Shown here piece after piece: positions 12,896 to 27,915 of a stretch of 64,000 nucleotides of DNA. Every line of letters begins with the position of its first letter. The first letter of the stretch is position 1. Below the pieces are notes generated by a model, which was not told the DNA's origin, did not search any database, and worked only from the letters and a program-made list of their open reading frames with translations. The DNA is taken from assembly GCF_047663525.1 (NCBI RefSeq), contig NC_092599.1:25415501-25479500 (forward strand). The letters run 5' to 3'. The position numbers were made by a program, and so were the translations under genes. The DNA comes from Anas platyrhynchos. Taxonomy: Eukaryota; Chordata; Aves; Anseriformes; Anatidae.

Positions 12896-14407
12896 CTAGA
12901 GAAACATCAAATTTTAAAACGTGATTAACAAGAGAGTCTTTTTAGAAATAATTCCCAACTAAGTTCCATTTCAGTGTTAAAAAACAGGACAAACTTTCAA
13001 AGATCAAATTTGTAATTCTTCATGGTCCAATCTGCACATACCACCAGTAGTGAAGAAAGCAACATCCACACCACATATTAAGAAGAAATATAAAGAAAAT
13101 GGGAGCCATGGTGTACAGCCTATGGATCTTTTTTTTTTTCCAGAAAATACCTAGATCTTCTCATTGATCCTCTTGTACATTCCTCAGTTAAGTCAGGTGT
13201 GGGAAAGAATTGTGAATGAAAACAAATGTCAAAGCTTTTGTTTACACTTAGCTCTTTTTTCTTTTAGCATCCATTTTAACCACAAATATGCCCAATTCTC
13301 CCTTTTTTGAATCTTTCAAATATTCTAACTATTCACTGCTGATAGTTAAGATGCTTTAGTTCACCTGTACTTAAACACCTGTCCTGCAGTGTCCAGGAAT
13401 GTATCCAATACGTGCTACATTTCATCGAATTGGAAAAAAATAATTGTGAAACTCAAGATAGTAATCTTTTAATATTTGTTGTTATTATTAGTCCACAATA
13501 TAATTTAATACCAGTACATACCATTAAAATATAAGCAAAAACAGACAAAAGAAACTGCAACAAAGGAAAATTGAAGCGACAATTACTTGTAACAGTCAAA
13601 AACCTGCGTGCCTTGAAAAAGAAACCAAGGAATGTGTCTATTTTCCCCTTCACTGGAAATTTGAAATATAATTAAATATTTTCCAGCAGATTCTGAAAAA
13701 AAAACCAACACTGAGGCTTTGAAGCTGAGTATAAAACAAATGTTTTCAGAAAATAACACTGTTACTGAGCATGACCTGTGAGAAAACAATATGGGGCAAA
13801 CTATAACCGCCATTTAAATATAAGTAGCATACTCTATGGATACAACAAGCATCCTGATCATCATGTAAGTCCTCTATGAATACTTCAGTTTGCACAAAAG
13901 AGAAAGAGAAAGAAAGATTTTACTGAGACTAGGAAGCAGATGATTTTAATCATACTCAAGTCCATCAGAACTGCAATTCACTGAAGGAGCAACGGTCAAA
14001 AGAGTTTAGGCAGCAATTTGCTTGTCAGCACTTAGGTCAGATTTAAGTCAAGTGAGAAGAAAACTTTAACTTTGTATTCTTGTGAACCACTGTCTCAGCG
14101 TGCCTTTAAGAACAGAGAAAATACTCCTTTAATTAACACTTTCAAAAATAACTAACTCTAAAGTCTTTAATACTGCAAAAGCTCTGAGAGACTAAATTTC
14201 ATGTACTAGAAAACTAAGCAGAAAGTATTTACAACCATTCACACAATTCTTGTCTTAAAGAAACAAAATCAGCAATTTTGCAAACAACTTGTTCAAACAT
14301 TTAAAATTGTTGACTGTAACTTGCAAAGCTACTTATAAACTTGACTGTACTGCTTGACTACTTGACTGTAACTCGTAAAGCTAGTAACAGGAAATAATTA
14401 ATCTTGC

Positions 14408-14590
14408 CTGGGTTTTTAGCAATTCGTTATTTTCCCTCAGAGAGTTAAGCGATGACCTCAGTTCGTTATTTTCATCAGTCATTTTTCTCAAGGTTTCTCT
14501 CAGTTGGCTCATTTTTGTCTCATGCTGCTTATTTTCATCAGTCATTTTTCTCAAGGTTTCTCTCAGTTGGCTCATTTTTGTCTCATGCTG
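14408..14590 (-). CDS. CCDC138: Array exon 9, long form
   Basis: This 183-nt, phase 0/0 exon encodes the common 61 residues. It lies in the homogenised block. Confidence 0.62.
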
Positions 14591-16102
14591 CTAGAGAAAC
14601 ATCAAATTTTAAAACGTGATTAACAAGAGAGTCTTTTTAGAAATAATTCCCAACTAAGTTCCATTTCAGTGTTAAAAAACAGGACAAACTTTCAAAGATC
14701 AAATTTGTAATTCTTCATGGTCCAATCTGCACATACCACCAGTAGTGAAGAAAGCAACATCCACACCACATATTAAGAAGAAATATAAAGAAAATGGGAG
14801 CCATGGTGTACAGCCTATGGATCTTTTTTTTTTTCCAGAAAATACCTAGATCTTCTCATTGATCCTCTTGTACATTCCTCAGTTAAGTCAGGTGTGGGAA
14901 AGAATTGTGAATGAAAACAAATGTCAAAGCTTTTGTTTACACTTAGCTCTTTTTTCTTTTAGCATCCATTTTAACCACAAATATGCCCAATTCTCCCTTT
15001 TTTGAATCTTTCAAATATTCTAACTATTCACTGCTGATAGTTAAGATGCTTTAGTTCACCTGTACTTAAACACCTGTCCTGCAGTGTCCAGGAATGTATC
15101 CAATACGTGCTACATTTCATCGAATTGGAAAAAAATAATTGTGAAACTCAAGATAGTAATCTTTTAATATTTGTTGTTATTATTAGTCCACAATATAATT
15201 TAATACCAGTACATACCATTAAAATATAAGCAAAAACAGACAAAAGAAACTGCAACAAAGGAAAATTGAAGCGACAATTACTTGTAACAGTCAAAAACCT
15301 GCGTGCCTTGAAAAAGAAACCAAGGAATGTGTCTATTTTCCCCTTCACTGGAAATTTGAAATATAATTAAATATTTTCCAGCAGATTCTGAAAAAAAAAC
15401 CAACACTGAGGCTTTGAAGCTGAGTATAAAACAAATGTTTTCAGAAAATAACACTGTTACTGAGCATGACCTGTGAGAAAACAATATGGGGCAAACTATA
15501 ACCGCCATTTAAATATAAGTAGCATACTCTATGGATACAACAAGCATCCTGATCATCATGTAAGTCCTCTATGAATACTTCAGTTTGCACAAAAGAGAAA
15601 GAGAAAGAAAGATTTTACTGAGACTAGGAAGCAGATGATTTTAATCATACTCAAGTCCATCAGAACTGCAATTCACTGAAGGAGCAACGGTCAAAAGAGT
15701 TTAGGCAGCAATTTGCTTGTCAGCACTTAGGTCAGATTTAAGTCAAGTGAGAAGAAAACTTTAACTTTGTATTCTTGTGAACCACTGTCTCAGCGTGCCT
15801 TTAAGAACAGAGAAAATACTCCTTTAATTAACACTTTCAAAAATAACTAACTCTAAAGTCTTTAATACTGCAAAAGCTCTGAGAGACTAAATTTCATGTA
15901 CTAGAAAACTAAGCAGAAAGTATTTACAACCATTCACACAATTCTTGTCTTAAAGAAACAAAATCAGCAATTTTGCAAACAACTTGTTCAAACATTTAAA
16001 ATTGTTGACTGTAACTTGCAAAGCTACTTATAAACTTGACTGTACTGCTTGACTACTTGACTGTAACTCGTAAAGCTAGTAACAGGAAATAATTAATCTT
16101 GC

Positions 16103-16285
16103 CTGGGTTTTTAGCAATTCGTTATTTTCCCTCAGAGAGTTAAGCGATGACCTCAGTTCGTTATTTTCATCAGTCATTTTTCTCAAGGTTTCTCTCAGTT
16201 GGCTCATTTTTGTCTCATGCTGCTTATTTTCATCAGTCATTTTTCTCAAGGTTTCTCTCAGTTGGCTCATTTTTGTCTCATGCTG
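16103..16285 (-). CDS. CCDC138: Array exon 10, long form
   Basis: This 183-nt exon encodes the common 61 residues. The unit changes character just to the right: gagccaacgtg replaces gagccatggtg near 16497, and a T tract lengthens near 16650. This suggests the edge of the homogenised block. Confidence 0.62.
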
Positions 16286-17798
16286 CTAGAGAAACATCAA
16301 ATTTTAAAACGTGATTAACAAGAGAGTCTTTTTAGAAATAATTCCCAACTAAGTTCCATTTCAGTGTTAAAAAACAGGACAAACTTTCAAAGATCAAATT
16401 TGTAATTCTTCATGGTCCAATCTGCACATACCACCAGTAGTGAAGAAAGCAACATCCACACCACATATTAAGAAGAAATATAAAGAAAATGGGAGCCAAC
16501 GTGTACAGCCTATGGATCTTTTTTTTTTTTTCCAGAAAATACCTAGATCTTCTCATTGATCCTCTTGTACATTCCTCAGTTAAGTCAGGTGTGGGAAAGA
16601 ATTGTGAATGAAAACAAATGTCAAAGCTTTTGTTTACACAGCTCTTTTTTTTTTTTAGCATCCATTTTAACCACAAATATGCCCAATTCTCCCTTTTTTG
16701 AATCTTTCAAATATTCTAACTATTCACTGCTGATAGTTAAGACGCTTTAGTTCACCTGTACTTAAACACCTGTCCTGCAATGTCCAGGAATGTATCCAAT
16801 ACGTGCTACATTTCATCGAATTGGAAAAAAATAATTGTGAAACTCAAGATAGTAATCTTTTAATATTTGTTGTTATTATTAGTCCACAATATAATTTAAT
16901 ACCAGTACATACCATTAAAATATAAGCAAAAACAGACAAAAGAAACTGCAACAAAGGAAAATTGAAGCGACAATTACTTGTAACAGTCAAAAACCTGCGT
17001 GCCTTGAAAAAGAAACCAAGGAATGCGTCTATTTTCCCCTTCACTGGAAATTTGAAATATAATTAAATATTTTCCAGCAGATTCTGAAAAAAAAACCAAC
17101 ACTGAGGCTTTGAAGCTGAGTATAAAACAAATGTTTTCAGAAAATAACACTGTTACTGAGCATGACCTGTGAGAAAACAATATGGGGCAAACTATAACCG
17201 CCATTTAAATATAAGTAGCATACTCTATGGATACAACAAGCATCCTGATCATCATGTAAGTCCTCTATGAATACTTCAGTTTGCACAAAAGAGAAAGAGA
17301 AAGAAAGATTTTACTGAGACTAGGAAGCAGATGATTTTAATCATACTCAAGTCCATCAGAACTGCAATTCACTGAAGGAGCAACGGTCAAAAGAGTTTAG
17401 GCAGCAATTTGCTTGTCAGCACTTAGGTCAGATTTAAGTCAAGTGAGAAGAAAACTTTAACTTTGTATTCTTGTGAACCACTGTCTCAGCGTGCCTTTAA
17501 GAACAGAGAAAATACTCCTTTAATTAACACTTTCAAAAATAACTAACTCTAAAGTCTTTAATACTGCAAAAGCTCTGAGAGACTAAATTTCATGTACTAG
17601 AAAACTAAGCAGAAAGTATTTACAACCATTCACACAATTCTTGTCTTAAAGAAACAAAATCAGCAATTTTGCAAACAACTTGTTCAAACATTTAAAATTG
17701 TTGACTGTAACTTGCAAAGCTACTTATAAACTTGACTGTACTGCTTGACTACTTGACTGTAACTCGTAAAGCTAGTAACAGGAAATAATTAATCTTGC

Positions 17799-17981
17799 CT
17801 GGGTTTTTAGCAATTCGTTATTTTCCCTCAGAGAGTTAAGCGATGACCTCAGTTCGTTATTTTCATCAGTCATTTTTCTCAAGGTTTCTCTCAGTTGGCT
17901 CATTTTTGTCTCATGCTGCTTATTTTCATCAGTCATTTTTCTCAAGGTTTCTCTCAGTTGGCTCATTTTTGTCTCATGCTG
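17799..17981 (-). CDS. CCDC138: Array exon 11, long form
   Basis: This 183-nt exon encodes the common 61 residues. Its unit shares the aatgcgtct variant with the unit of array exon 5. Confidence 0.62.
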
Positions 17982-19493
17982 CTAGAGAAACATCAAATTT
18001 TAAAACGTGATTAACAAGAGAGTCTTTTTAGAAATAATTCCCAACTAAGTTCCATTTCAGTGTTAAAAAACAGGACAAACTTTCAAAGATCAAATTTGTA
18101 ATTCTTCATGGTCCAATCTGCACATACCACCAGTAGTGAAGAAAGCAACATCCACACCACATATTAAGAAGAAATATAAAGAAAATGGGAGCCATGGTGT
18201 ACAGCCTATGGATCTTTTTTTTTTTCCAGAAAATACCTAGATCTTCTCATTGATCCTCTTGTACATTCCTCAGTTAAGTCAGGTGTGGGAAAGAATTGTG
18301 AATGAAAACAAATGTCAAAGCTTTTGTTTACACTTAGCTCTTTTTTCTTTTAGCATCCATTTTAACCAAAAATATGCCCAATTCTCCCTTTTTTGAATCT
18401 TTCAAATATTCTAACTATTCACTGCTGATAGTTAAGATGCTTTAGTTCACCTGTACTTAAACACCTGTCCTGCAGTGTCCAGGAATGTATCCAATACGTG
18501 CTACATTTCATTGAATTGGAAAAAAATAATTGTGAAACTCAAGATAGTTATCTTTTAATATTTGTTATTATTATTAGTCCACAATATAATTTAATACCAG
18601 TACATACCATTAAAATATAAGCAAAAACAGACAAAAGAAACTGCAACAAAGGAAAATTGAAGCGACAATTACTTGTAACAGTCAAAAACCTGCGTGCCTT
18701 GAAAAAGAAACCAAGGAATGTGTCTTTTTTCCCCTTCACTGGAAATTTGAAATATAATTAAATATTTTCCAGCAGATTCTGAAAAAAAAACCAACACTGA
18801 GGCTTTGAAGCTGAGTATAAAACAAATGTTTTCAGAAAATAACACTGTTACTGAGCATGACCTGTGAGAAAACAATATGGGGCAAACTATAACCGCCATT
18901 TAAATATAAGTAGCATACTCTATGGATACAACAAGCATCCTGATCATCATGTAAGTCCTCTATGAATACTTCAGTTTGCACAAAAGAGAAAGAGAAAGAA
19001 AGATTTTACTGAGACTAGGAAGCAGATGATTTTAATCATACTCAAGTCCATCAGAACTGCAATTCACTGAAGGAGCAACGGTCAAAAGAGTTTAGGCAGC
19101 AATTTGCTTGTCAGCACTTAGGTCAGATTTAAGTCAAGTGAGAAGAAAACTTTAACTTTGTATTCTTGTGAACCACTGTCTCAGCGTGCCTTTAAGAACA
19201 GAGAAAATACTCCTTTAATTAACACTTTCAAAAATAACTAACTCTAAAGTCTTTAATACTGCAAAAGCTCTGAGAGACTAAATTTCATGTACTAGAAAAC
19301 GAAGCAGAAAGTATTTACAACCATTCACACAATTCTTGTCTTAAAGAAACAAAATCAGCAATTTTGCAAACAACTTGTTCAAACATTTAAAATTGTTGAC
19401 TGTAACTTGCAAAGCTACTTATAAACTTGACTGTACTGCTTGACTACTTGACTGTAACTCGTAAAGCTAGTAACAGGAAATAATTAATCTTGC

Positions 19494-19613
19494 CTGGGAT
19501 TTTAGCAATTCGATATTTTCCCTCAGAGAGTTAAGCGATGACCTCAGTTCGTTATTTTCATCAGTCATTTTTCTCAAGGTTTCTCTCAGTTGGCTCATTT
19601 TTATCTCATGCTG
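19494..19613 (-). CDS. CCDC138: Array exon 12, short diverged form
   Basis: This 120-nt, phase 0/0 exon is open. It carries the same QHEIK, ENIELL and KSQ changes as the exons at 4291 and 24461. It is the first unit of the three-unit higher-order repeat. Confidence 0.6.
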
Positions 19614-21130
19614 CTAGAGAAACATCAAATTTTAAAACGTGATTAACAAGAGAGTCTTTTTAGAAATAATTCCCAACTAAGTTCCATTTCAGTGTTAAAA
19701 AACAGGTCAAACTTTCAAAGATCAAATTTGTAATTCTTCATGGTCCAATCTGCACATACCACCAGTAGTGAAGAAAGCAACATCCACACCACATATTAAG
19801 AAGAAATATAAAGAAAATGGGAGCCATGGTGTACAGCCTATGGATCTTTTTTTTTTTTTTTCCAGAAAATACCTAGATCTTCTCATTGATCCTCTTGTAC
19901 ATTCCTCAGTTAAGTCAGGTGTGGGAAAGAATTGTGAATGAAAACAAATGTCAAAGCTTTTGTTTACACTTAGCTCTTTTTTTTTTTTAGCATCCATTTT
20001 AACCACAAATATGCCCAATTCTCCCTTTTTTGAATCTTTCAAATATTCTAACTATTCACTGCTGATAGTTAAGACGCTTTAGTTCACCTGTACTTAAACA
20101 CCTGTCCTGCAATGTCCAGGAATGTATCCAATACGTGCTACATTTCATCGAATTGGAAAAAAATAATTGTGAAACTCAAGATAGTAATCTTTTAATATTT
20201 GTTGTTATTATTAGTCCACAATATAATTTAATACCAGTACATACCATTAAAATATAAGCAAAAACAGACAAAAGAAACTGCAACAAAGGAAAATTGAAGC
20301 GACAATTACTTGTAACAGTCAAAAACCTGCGTGCCTTGAAAAAGAAACCAAGGAATGTGTCTATTTTCCCCTTCACTGGAAATTTGAAATATAATTAAAT
20401 ATTTTCCAGCAGATTCTGAAAAAAAAAACAACACTGAGGCTTTGAAGCTGAGTATAAAACAAATGTTTTCAGAAAATAACACTGTTACTGAGCATGACCT
20501 GTGAGAAAACAATATGGGGCAAACTATAACCGCCATTTAAATATAAGTAGCATACTCTATGGATACAACAAGCATCCTGATCATCATGTAAGTCCTCTAT
20601 GAATACTTCAGTTTGCACAAAAGAGAAAGAGAAAGAAAGATTTTACTGAGACTAGGAAGCAGATGATTTTAATCATACTCAAGTCCATCAGAACTGCAAT
20701 TCACTGAAGGAGCAACGGTCAAAAGAGTTTAGGCAGCAATTTGCTTGTCAGCACTTAGGTCAGATTTAAGTCAAGTGAGAAGAAAACTTTAACTTTGTAT
20801 TCTTGTGAACCACTGTCTCAGCGTGCCTTTAAGAACAGAGAAAATACTCCTTTAATTAACACTTTCAAAAATAACTAACTCTAAAGTCTTTAATACTGCA
20901 AAAGCTCTGAGAGACTAAATTTCATGTACTAGAAAACGAAGCAGAAAGTATTTACAACCATTCACACAATTCTTGTCTTAAAGAAACAAAATCAGCAATT
21001 TTGCAAACAACTTGTTCAAACATTTAAAATTGTTGACTGTAACTTGCAAAGCTACTTATAAACTTGACTGTACTGCTTGACTACTTGACTGTAACTCGTA
21101 AAGCTAGTAACAGGAAATAATTAATCTTGC

Positions 21131-21250
21131 CTGGGTTTTTAGCAATTCGTTATTTTCCCTCAGAGAGTTAAGCGATGACCTCAGTTCGTTATTTTCATCA
21201 GTCATTTTTCTCAAGGTTTCTCTCAGTTGGCTCATTTTTGTCTCATGCTG
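21131..21250 (-). CDS. CCDC138: Array exon 13, short common form
   Basis: This 120-nt, phase 0/0 exon has one copy of the 21-residue repeat plus the common tail (ENNELLKTQ). It matches the exon at 26098 one higher-order period (4967 bp) away. Confidence 0.6.
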
Positions 21251-22765
21251 CTAGAGAAACATCAAATTTTAAAACGTGATTAACAAGAGAGTCTTTTTAG
21301 AAATAATTCCCAACTAAGTTCCATTTCAGTGTTAAAAAACAGGACAAACTTTCAAAGATCAAATTTGTAATTCTTCATGGTCCAATCTGCACATACCACC
21401 AGTAGTGAAGAAAGCAACATCCACACCACATATTAAGAAGAAATATAAAGAAAATGGGAGCCATGGTGTACAGCCTATGGATCTTTTTTTTTTTTTCCAG
21501 AAAATACCTAGATCTTCTCATTGATCCTCTTGTACATTCCTCAGTTAAGTCAGGTGTGGGAAAGAATTGTGAATGAAAACAAATGTCAAAGCTTTTGTTT
21601 ACACTTAGCTCTTTTTTTTTTTTAGCATCCATTTTAACCACAAATATGCCCAATTCTCCCTTTTTTGAATCTTTCAAATATTCTAACTATTCACTGCTGA
21701 TAGTTAAGACGCTTTAGTTCACCTGTACTTAAACACCTGTCCTGCAATGTCCAGGAATGTATCCAATACGTGCTACATTTCATCGAATTGGAAAAAAATA
21801 ATTGTGAAACTCAAGATAGTAATCTTTTAATATTTGTTGTTATTATTAGTCCACAATATAATTTAATACCAGTACATACCATTAAAATATAAGCAAAAAC
21901 AGACAAAAGAAACTGCAACAAAGGAAAATTGAAGCGACAATTACTTGTAACAGTCAAAAACCTGCGTGCCTTGAAAAAGAAACCAAGGAATGTGTCTATT
22001 TTCCCCTTCACTGGAAATTTGAAATATAATTAAATATTTTCCAGCAGATTCTGAAAAAAAAACCAACACTGAGGCTTTGAAGCTGAGTATAAAACAAATG
22101 TTTTCAGAAAATAACACTGTTACTGAGCATGACCTGTGAGAAAACAATATGGGGCAAACTATAACCGCCATTTAAATATAAGTAGCATACTCTATGGATA
22201 CAACAAGCATCCTGATCATCATGTAAGTCCTCTATGAATACTTCAGTTTGCACAAAAGAGAAAGAGAAAGAAAGATTTTACTGAGACTAGGAAGCAGATG
22301 ATTTTAATCATACTCAAGTCCATCAGAACTGCAATTCACTGAAGGAGCAACGGTCAAAAGAGTTTAGGCAGCAATTTGCTTGTCAGCACTTAGGTCAGAT
22401 TTAAGTCAAGTGAGAAGAAAACTTTAACTTTGTATTCTTGTGAACCACTGTCTCAGCGTGCCTTTAAGAACAGAGAAAATACTCCTTTAATTAACACTTT
22501 CAAAAATAACTAACTCTAAAGTCTTTAATACTGCAAAAGCTCTGAGAGACTAAATTTCATGTACTAGAAAACTAAGCAGAAAGTATTTACAACCATTCAC
22601 ACAATTCTTGTCTTAAAGAAACAAAATCAGCAATTTTGCAAACAACTTGTTCAAACATTTAAAATTGTTGACTGTAACTTGCAAAGCTACTTATAAACTT
22701 GACTGTACTGCTTGACTACTTGACTGTAACTCGTAAAGCTAGTAACAGGAAATAATTAATCTTGC

Positions 22766-22948
22766 CTGGGTTTTTAGCAATTCGTTATTTTCCCTCAGAG
22801 AGTTAAGCGATGACCTCAGTTCGTTATTTTCATCAGTCATTTTTCTCAAGGTTTCTCTCAGTTGGCTCATTTTTGTCTCATGCTGCTTATTTTCATCAGT
22901 CATTTTTCTCAAGGTTTCTCTCAGTTGGCTCATTTTTGTCTCATGCTG
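22766..22948 (-). CDS. CCDC138: Array exon 14, long form
   Basis: This 183-nt exon encodes the common 61 residues. It is the third unit of the first higher-order repeat copy. Confidence 0.62.
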
Positions 22949-24460
22949 CTAGAGAAACATCAAATTTTAAAACGTGATTAACAAGAGAGTCTTTTTAGAA
23001 ATAATTCCCAACTAAGTTCCATTTCAGTGTTAAAAAACAGGACAAACTTTCAAAGATCAAATTTGTAATTCTTCATGGTCCAATCTGCACATACCACCAG
23101 TAGTGAAGAAAGCAACATCCACACCACATATTAAGAAGAAATATAAAGAAAATGGGAGCCATGGTGTACAGCCTATGGATCTTTTTTTTTTTCCAGAAAA
23201 TACCTAGATCTTCTCATTGATCCTCTTGTACATTCCTCAGTTAAGTCAGGTGTGGGAAAGAATTGTGAATGAAAACAAATGTCAAAGCTTTTGTTTACAC
23301 TTAGCTCTTTTTTCTTTTAGCATCCATTTTAACCAAAAATATGCCCAATTCTCCCTTTTTTGAATCTTTCAAATATTCTAACTATTCACTGCTGATAGTT
23401 AAGATGCTTTAGTTCACCTGTACTTAAACACCTGTCCTGCAGTGTCCAGGAATGTATCCAATACGTGCTACATTTCATTGAATTGGAAAAAAATAATTGT
23501 GAAACTCAAGATAGTTATCTTTTAATATTTGTTATTATTATTAGTCCACAATATAATTTAATACCAGTACATACCATTAAAATATAAGCAAAAACAGACA
23601 AAAGAAACTGCAACAAAGGAAAATTGAAGCGACAATTACTTGTAACAGTCAAAAACCTGCGTGCCTTGAAAAAGAAACCAAGGAATGTGTCTTTTTTCCC
23701 CTTCACTGGAAATTTGAAATATAATTAAATATTTTCCAGCAGATTCTGAAAAAAAAACCAACACTGAGGCTTTGAAGCTGAGTATAAAACAAATGTTTTC
23801 AGAAAATAACACTGTTACTGAGCATGACCTGTGAGAAAACAATATGGGGCAAACTATAACCGCCATTTAAATATAAGTAGCATACTCTATGGATACAACA
23901 AGCATCCTGATCATCATGTAAGTCCTCTATGAATACTTCAGTTTGCACAAAAGAGAAAGAGAAAGAAAGATTTTACTGAGACTAGGAAGCAGATGATTTT
24001 AATCATACTCAAGTCCATCAGAACTGCAATTCACTGAAGGAGCAACGGTCAAAAGAGTTTAGGCAGCAATTTGCTTGTCAGCACTTAGGTCAGATTTAAG
24101 TCAAGTGAGAAGAAAACTTTAACTTTGTATTCTTGTGAACCACTGTCTCAGCGTGCCTTTAAGAACAGAGAAAATACTCCTTTAATTAACACTTTCAAAA
24201 ATAACTAACTCTAAAGTCTTTAATACTGCAAAAGCTCTGAGAGACTAAATTTCATGTACTAGAAAACGAAGCAGAAAGTATTTACAACCATTCACACAAT
24301 TCTTGTCTTAAAGAAACAAAATCAGCAATTTTGCAAACAACTTGTTCAAACATTTAAAATTGTTGACTGTAACTTGCAAAGCTACTTATAAACTTGACTG
24401 TACTGCTTGACTACTTGACTGTAACTCGTAAAGCTAGTAACAGGAAATAATTAATCTTGC

Positions 24461-24580
24461 CTGGGATTTTAGCAATTCGATATTTTCCCTCAGAGAGTTA
24501 AGCGATGACCTCAGTTCGTTATTTTCATCAGTCATTTTTCTCAAGGTTTCTCTCAGTTGGCTCATTTTTATCTCATGCTG
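24461..24580 (-). CDS. CCDC138: Array exon 15, short diverged form
   Basis: This 120-nt open exon has the QHEIK, ENIELL and KSQ changes. It lies exactly 4967 bp from array exon 12. Confidence 0.6.
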
Positions 24581-26097
24581 CTAGAGAAACATCAAATTTT
24601 AAAACGTGATTAACAAGAGAGTCTTTTTAGAAATAATTCCCAACTAAGTTCCATTTCAGTGTTAAAAAACAGGTCAAACTTTCAAAGATCAAATTTGTAA
24701 TTCTTCATGGTCCAATCTGCACATACCACCAGTAGTGAAGAAAGCAACATCCACACCACATATTAAGAAGAAATATAAAGAAAATGGGAGCCATGGTGTA
24801 CAGCCTATGGATCTTTTTTTTTTTTTTTCCAGAAAATACCTAGATCTTCTCATTGATCCTCTTGTACATTCCTCAGTTAAGTCAGGTGTGGGAAAGAATT
24901 GTGAATGAAAACAAATGTCAAAGCTTTTGTTTACACTTAGCTCTTTTTTTTTTTTAGCATCCATTTTAACCACAAATATGCCCAATTCTCCCTTTTTTGA
25001 ATCTTTCAAATATTCTAACTATTCACTGCTGATAGTTAAGACGCTTTAGTTCACCTGTACTTAAACACCTGTCCTGCAATGTCCAGGAATGTATCCAATA
25101 CGTGCTACATTTCATCGAATTGGAAAAAAATAATTGTGAAACTCAAGATAGTAATCTTTTAATATTTGTTGTTATTATTAGTCCACAATATAATTTAATA
25201 CCAGTACATACCATTAAAATATAAGCAAAAACAGACAAAAGAAACTGCAACAAAGGAAAATTGAAGCGACAATTACTTGTAACAGTCAAAAACCTGCGTG
25301 CCTTGAAAAAGAAACCAAGGAATGTGTCTATTTTCCCCTTCACTGGAAATTTGAAATATAATTAAATATTTTCCAGCAGATTCTGAAAAAAAAAACAACA
25401 CTGAGGCTTTGAAGCTGAGTATAAAACAAATGTTTTCAGAAAATAACACTGTTACTGAGCATGACCTGTGAGAAAACAATATGGGGCAAACTATAACCGC
25501 CATTTAAATATAAGTAGCATACTCTATGGATACAACAAGCATCCTGATCATCATGTAAGTCCTCTATGAATACTTCAGTTTGCACAAAAGAGAAAGAGAA
25601 AGAAAGATTTTACTGAGACTAGGAAGCAGATGATTTTAATCATACTCAAGTCCATCAGAACTGCAATTCACTGAAGGAGCAACGGTCAAAAGAGTTTAGG
25701 CAGCAATTTGCTTGTCAGCACTTAGGTCAGATTTAAGTCAAGTGAGAAGAAAACTTTAACTTTGTATTCTTGTGAACCACTGTCTCAGCGTGCCTTTAAG
25801 AACAGAGAAAATACTCCTTTAATTAACACTTTCAAAAATAACTAACTCTAAAGTCTTTAATACTGCAAAAGCTCTGAGAGACTAAATTTCATGTACTAGA
25901 AAACGAAGCAGAAATTATTTACAACCATTCACACAATTCTTGTCTTAAAGAAACAAAATCAGCAATTTTGCAAACAACTTGTTCAAACATTTAAAATTGT
26001 TGACTGTAACTTGCAAAGCTACTTATAAACTTGACTGTACTGCTTGACTACTTGACTGTAACTCGTAAAGCTAGTAACAGGAAATAATTAATCTTGC

Positions 26098-26217
26098 CTG
26101 GGTTTTTAGCAATTCGTTATTTTCCCTCAGAGAGTTAAGCGATGACCTCAGTTCGTTATTTTCATCAGTCATTTTTCTCAAGGTTTCTCTCAGTTGGCTC
26201 ATTTTTGTCTCATGCTG
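26098..26217 (-). CDS. CCDC138: Array exon 16, short common form
   Basis: This 120-nt open exon lies exactly 4967 bp from array exon 13. Its unit has a private change, gaaattattt for gaaagtattt, near 25911. Confidence 0.6.
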
Positions 26218-27732
26218 CTAGAGAAACATCAAATTTTAAAACGTGATTAACAAGAGAGTCTTTTTAGAAATAATTCCCAACTAAGTTCCATTTCAGTGTT
26301 AAAAAACAGGACAAACTTTCAAAGATCAAATTTGTAATTCTTCATGGTCCAATCTGCACATACCACCAGTAGTGAAGAAAGCAACATCCACACCACATAT
26401 TAAGAAGAAATATAAAGAAAATGGGAGCCATGGTGTACAGCCTATGGATCTTTTTTTTTTTTTCCAGAAAATACCTAGATCTTCTCATTGATCCTCTTGT
26501 ACATTCCTCAGTTAAGTCAGGTGTGGGAAAGAATTGTGAATGAAAACAAATGTCAAAGCTTTTGTTTACACTTAGCTCTTTTTTTTTTTTAGCATCCATT
26601 TTAACCACAAATATGCCCAATTCTCCCTTTTTTGAATCTTTCAAATATTCTAACTATTCACTGCTGATAGTTAAGACGCTTTAGTTCACCTGTACTTAAA
26701 CACCTGTCCTGCAATGTCCAGGAATGTATCCAATACGTGCTACATTTCATCGAATTGGAAAAAAATAATTGTGAAACTCAAGATAGTAATCTTTTAATAT
26801 TTGTTGTTATTATTAGTCCACAATATAATTTAATACCAGTACATACCATTAAAATATAAGCAAAAACAGACAAAAGAAACTGCAACAAAGGAAAATTGAA
26901 GCGACAATTACTTGTAACAGTCAAAAACCTGCGTGCCTTGAAAAAGAAACCAAGGAATGTGTCTATTTTCCCCTTCACTGGAAATTTGAAATATAATTAA
27001 ATATTTTCCAGCAGATTCTGAAAAAAAAAACAACACTGAGGCTTTGAAGCTGAGTATAAAACAAATGTTTTCAGAAAATAACACTGTTACTGAGCATGAC
27101 CTGTGAGAAAACAATATGGGGCAAACTATAACCGCCATTTAAATATAAGTAGCATACTCTATGGATACAACAAGCATCCTGATCATCATGTAAGTCCTCT
27201 ATGAATACTTCAGTTTGCACAAAAGAGAAAGAGAAAGAAAGATTTTACTGAGACTAGGAAGCAGATGATTTTAATCATACTCAAGACCATCAGAACTGCA
27301 ATTCACTGAAGGAGCAACGGTCAAAAGAGTTTAGGCAGCAATTTGCTTGTCAGCATTTAGGTCAGATTTAAGTCAAGTGAGAAGAAAACTTTAACTTTGT
27401 ATTCTTGTGAACCACTGTCTCAGCGTGCCTTTAAGAACAGAGAAAATACTCCTTTAATTAACACTTTCAAAAATAACTAACTCTAAAGTCTTTAATACTG
27501 CAAAAGCTCTGAGAGACTAAATTTCATGTACTAGAAAACGAAGCAGAAAGTATTTACAACCATTCACACAATTCTTGTCTTAAAGAAACAAAATCAGCAA
27601 TTTTGCAAACAACTTGTTCAAACATTTAAAATTGTTGACTGTAACTTGCAAAGCTACTTATAAACTTGACTGTACTGCTTGACTACTTGACTGTAACTCG
27701 TAAAGCTAGTAACAGGAAATAATTAATCTTGC

Positions 27733-27915
27733 CTGGGTTTTTAGCAATTCGTTATTTTCCCTCAGAGAGTTAAGCGATGACCTCAGTTCGTTATTTTCAT
27801 CAGTCATTTTTCTCAAGGTTTCTCTCAGTTGGCTCATTTTTGTCTCATGCTGCTTATTTTCATCAGTCATTTTTCTCAAGGTTTCTCTCAGTTGGCTCAT
27901 TTTTGTCTCATGCTG
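27733..27915 (-). CDS. CCDC138: Array exon 17, long form
   Basis: This 183-nt exon encodes the common 61 residues. The intron just before the acceptor has the gaaatatc variant shared with the units at 4291, 5928 and 29435. Confidence 0.62.
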
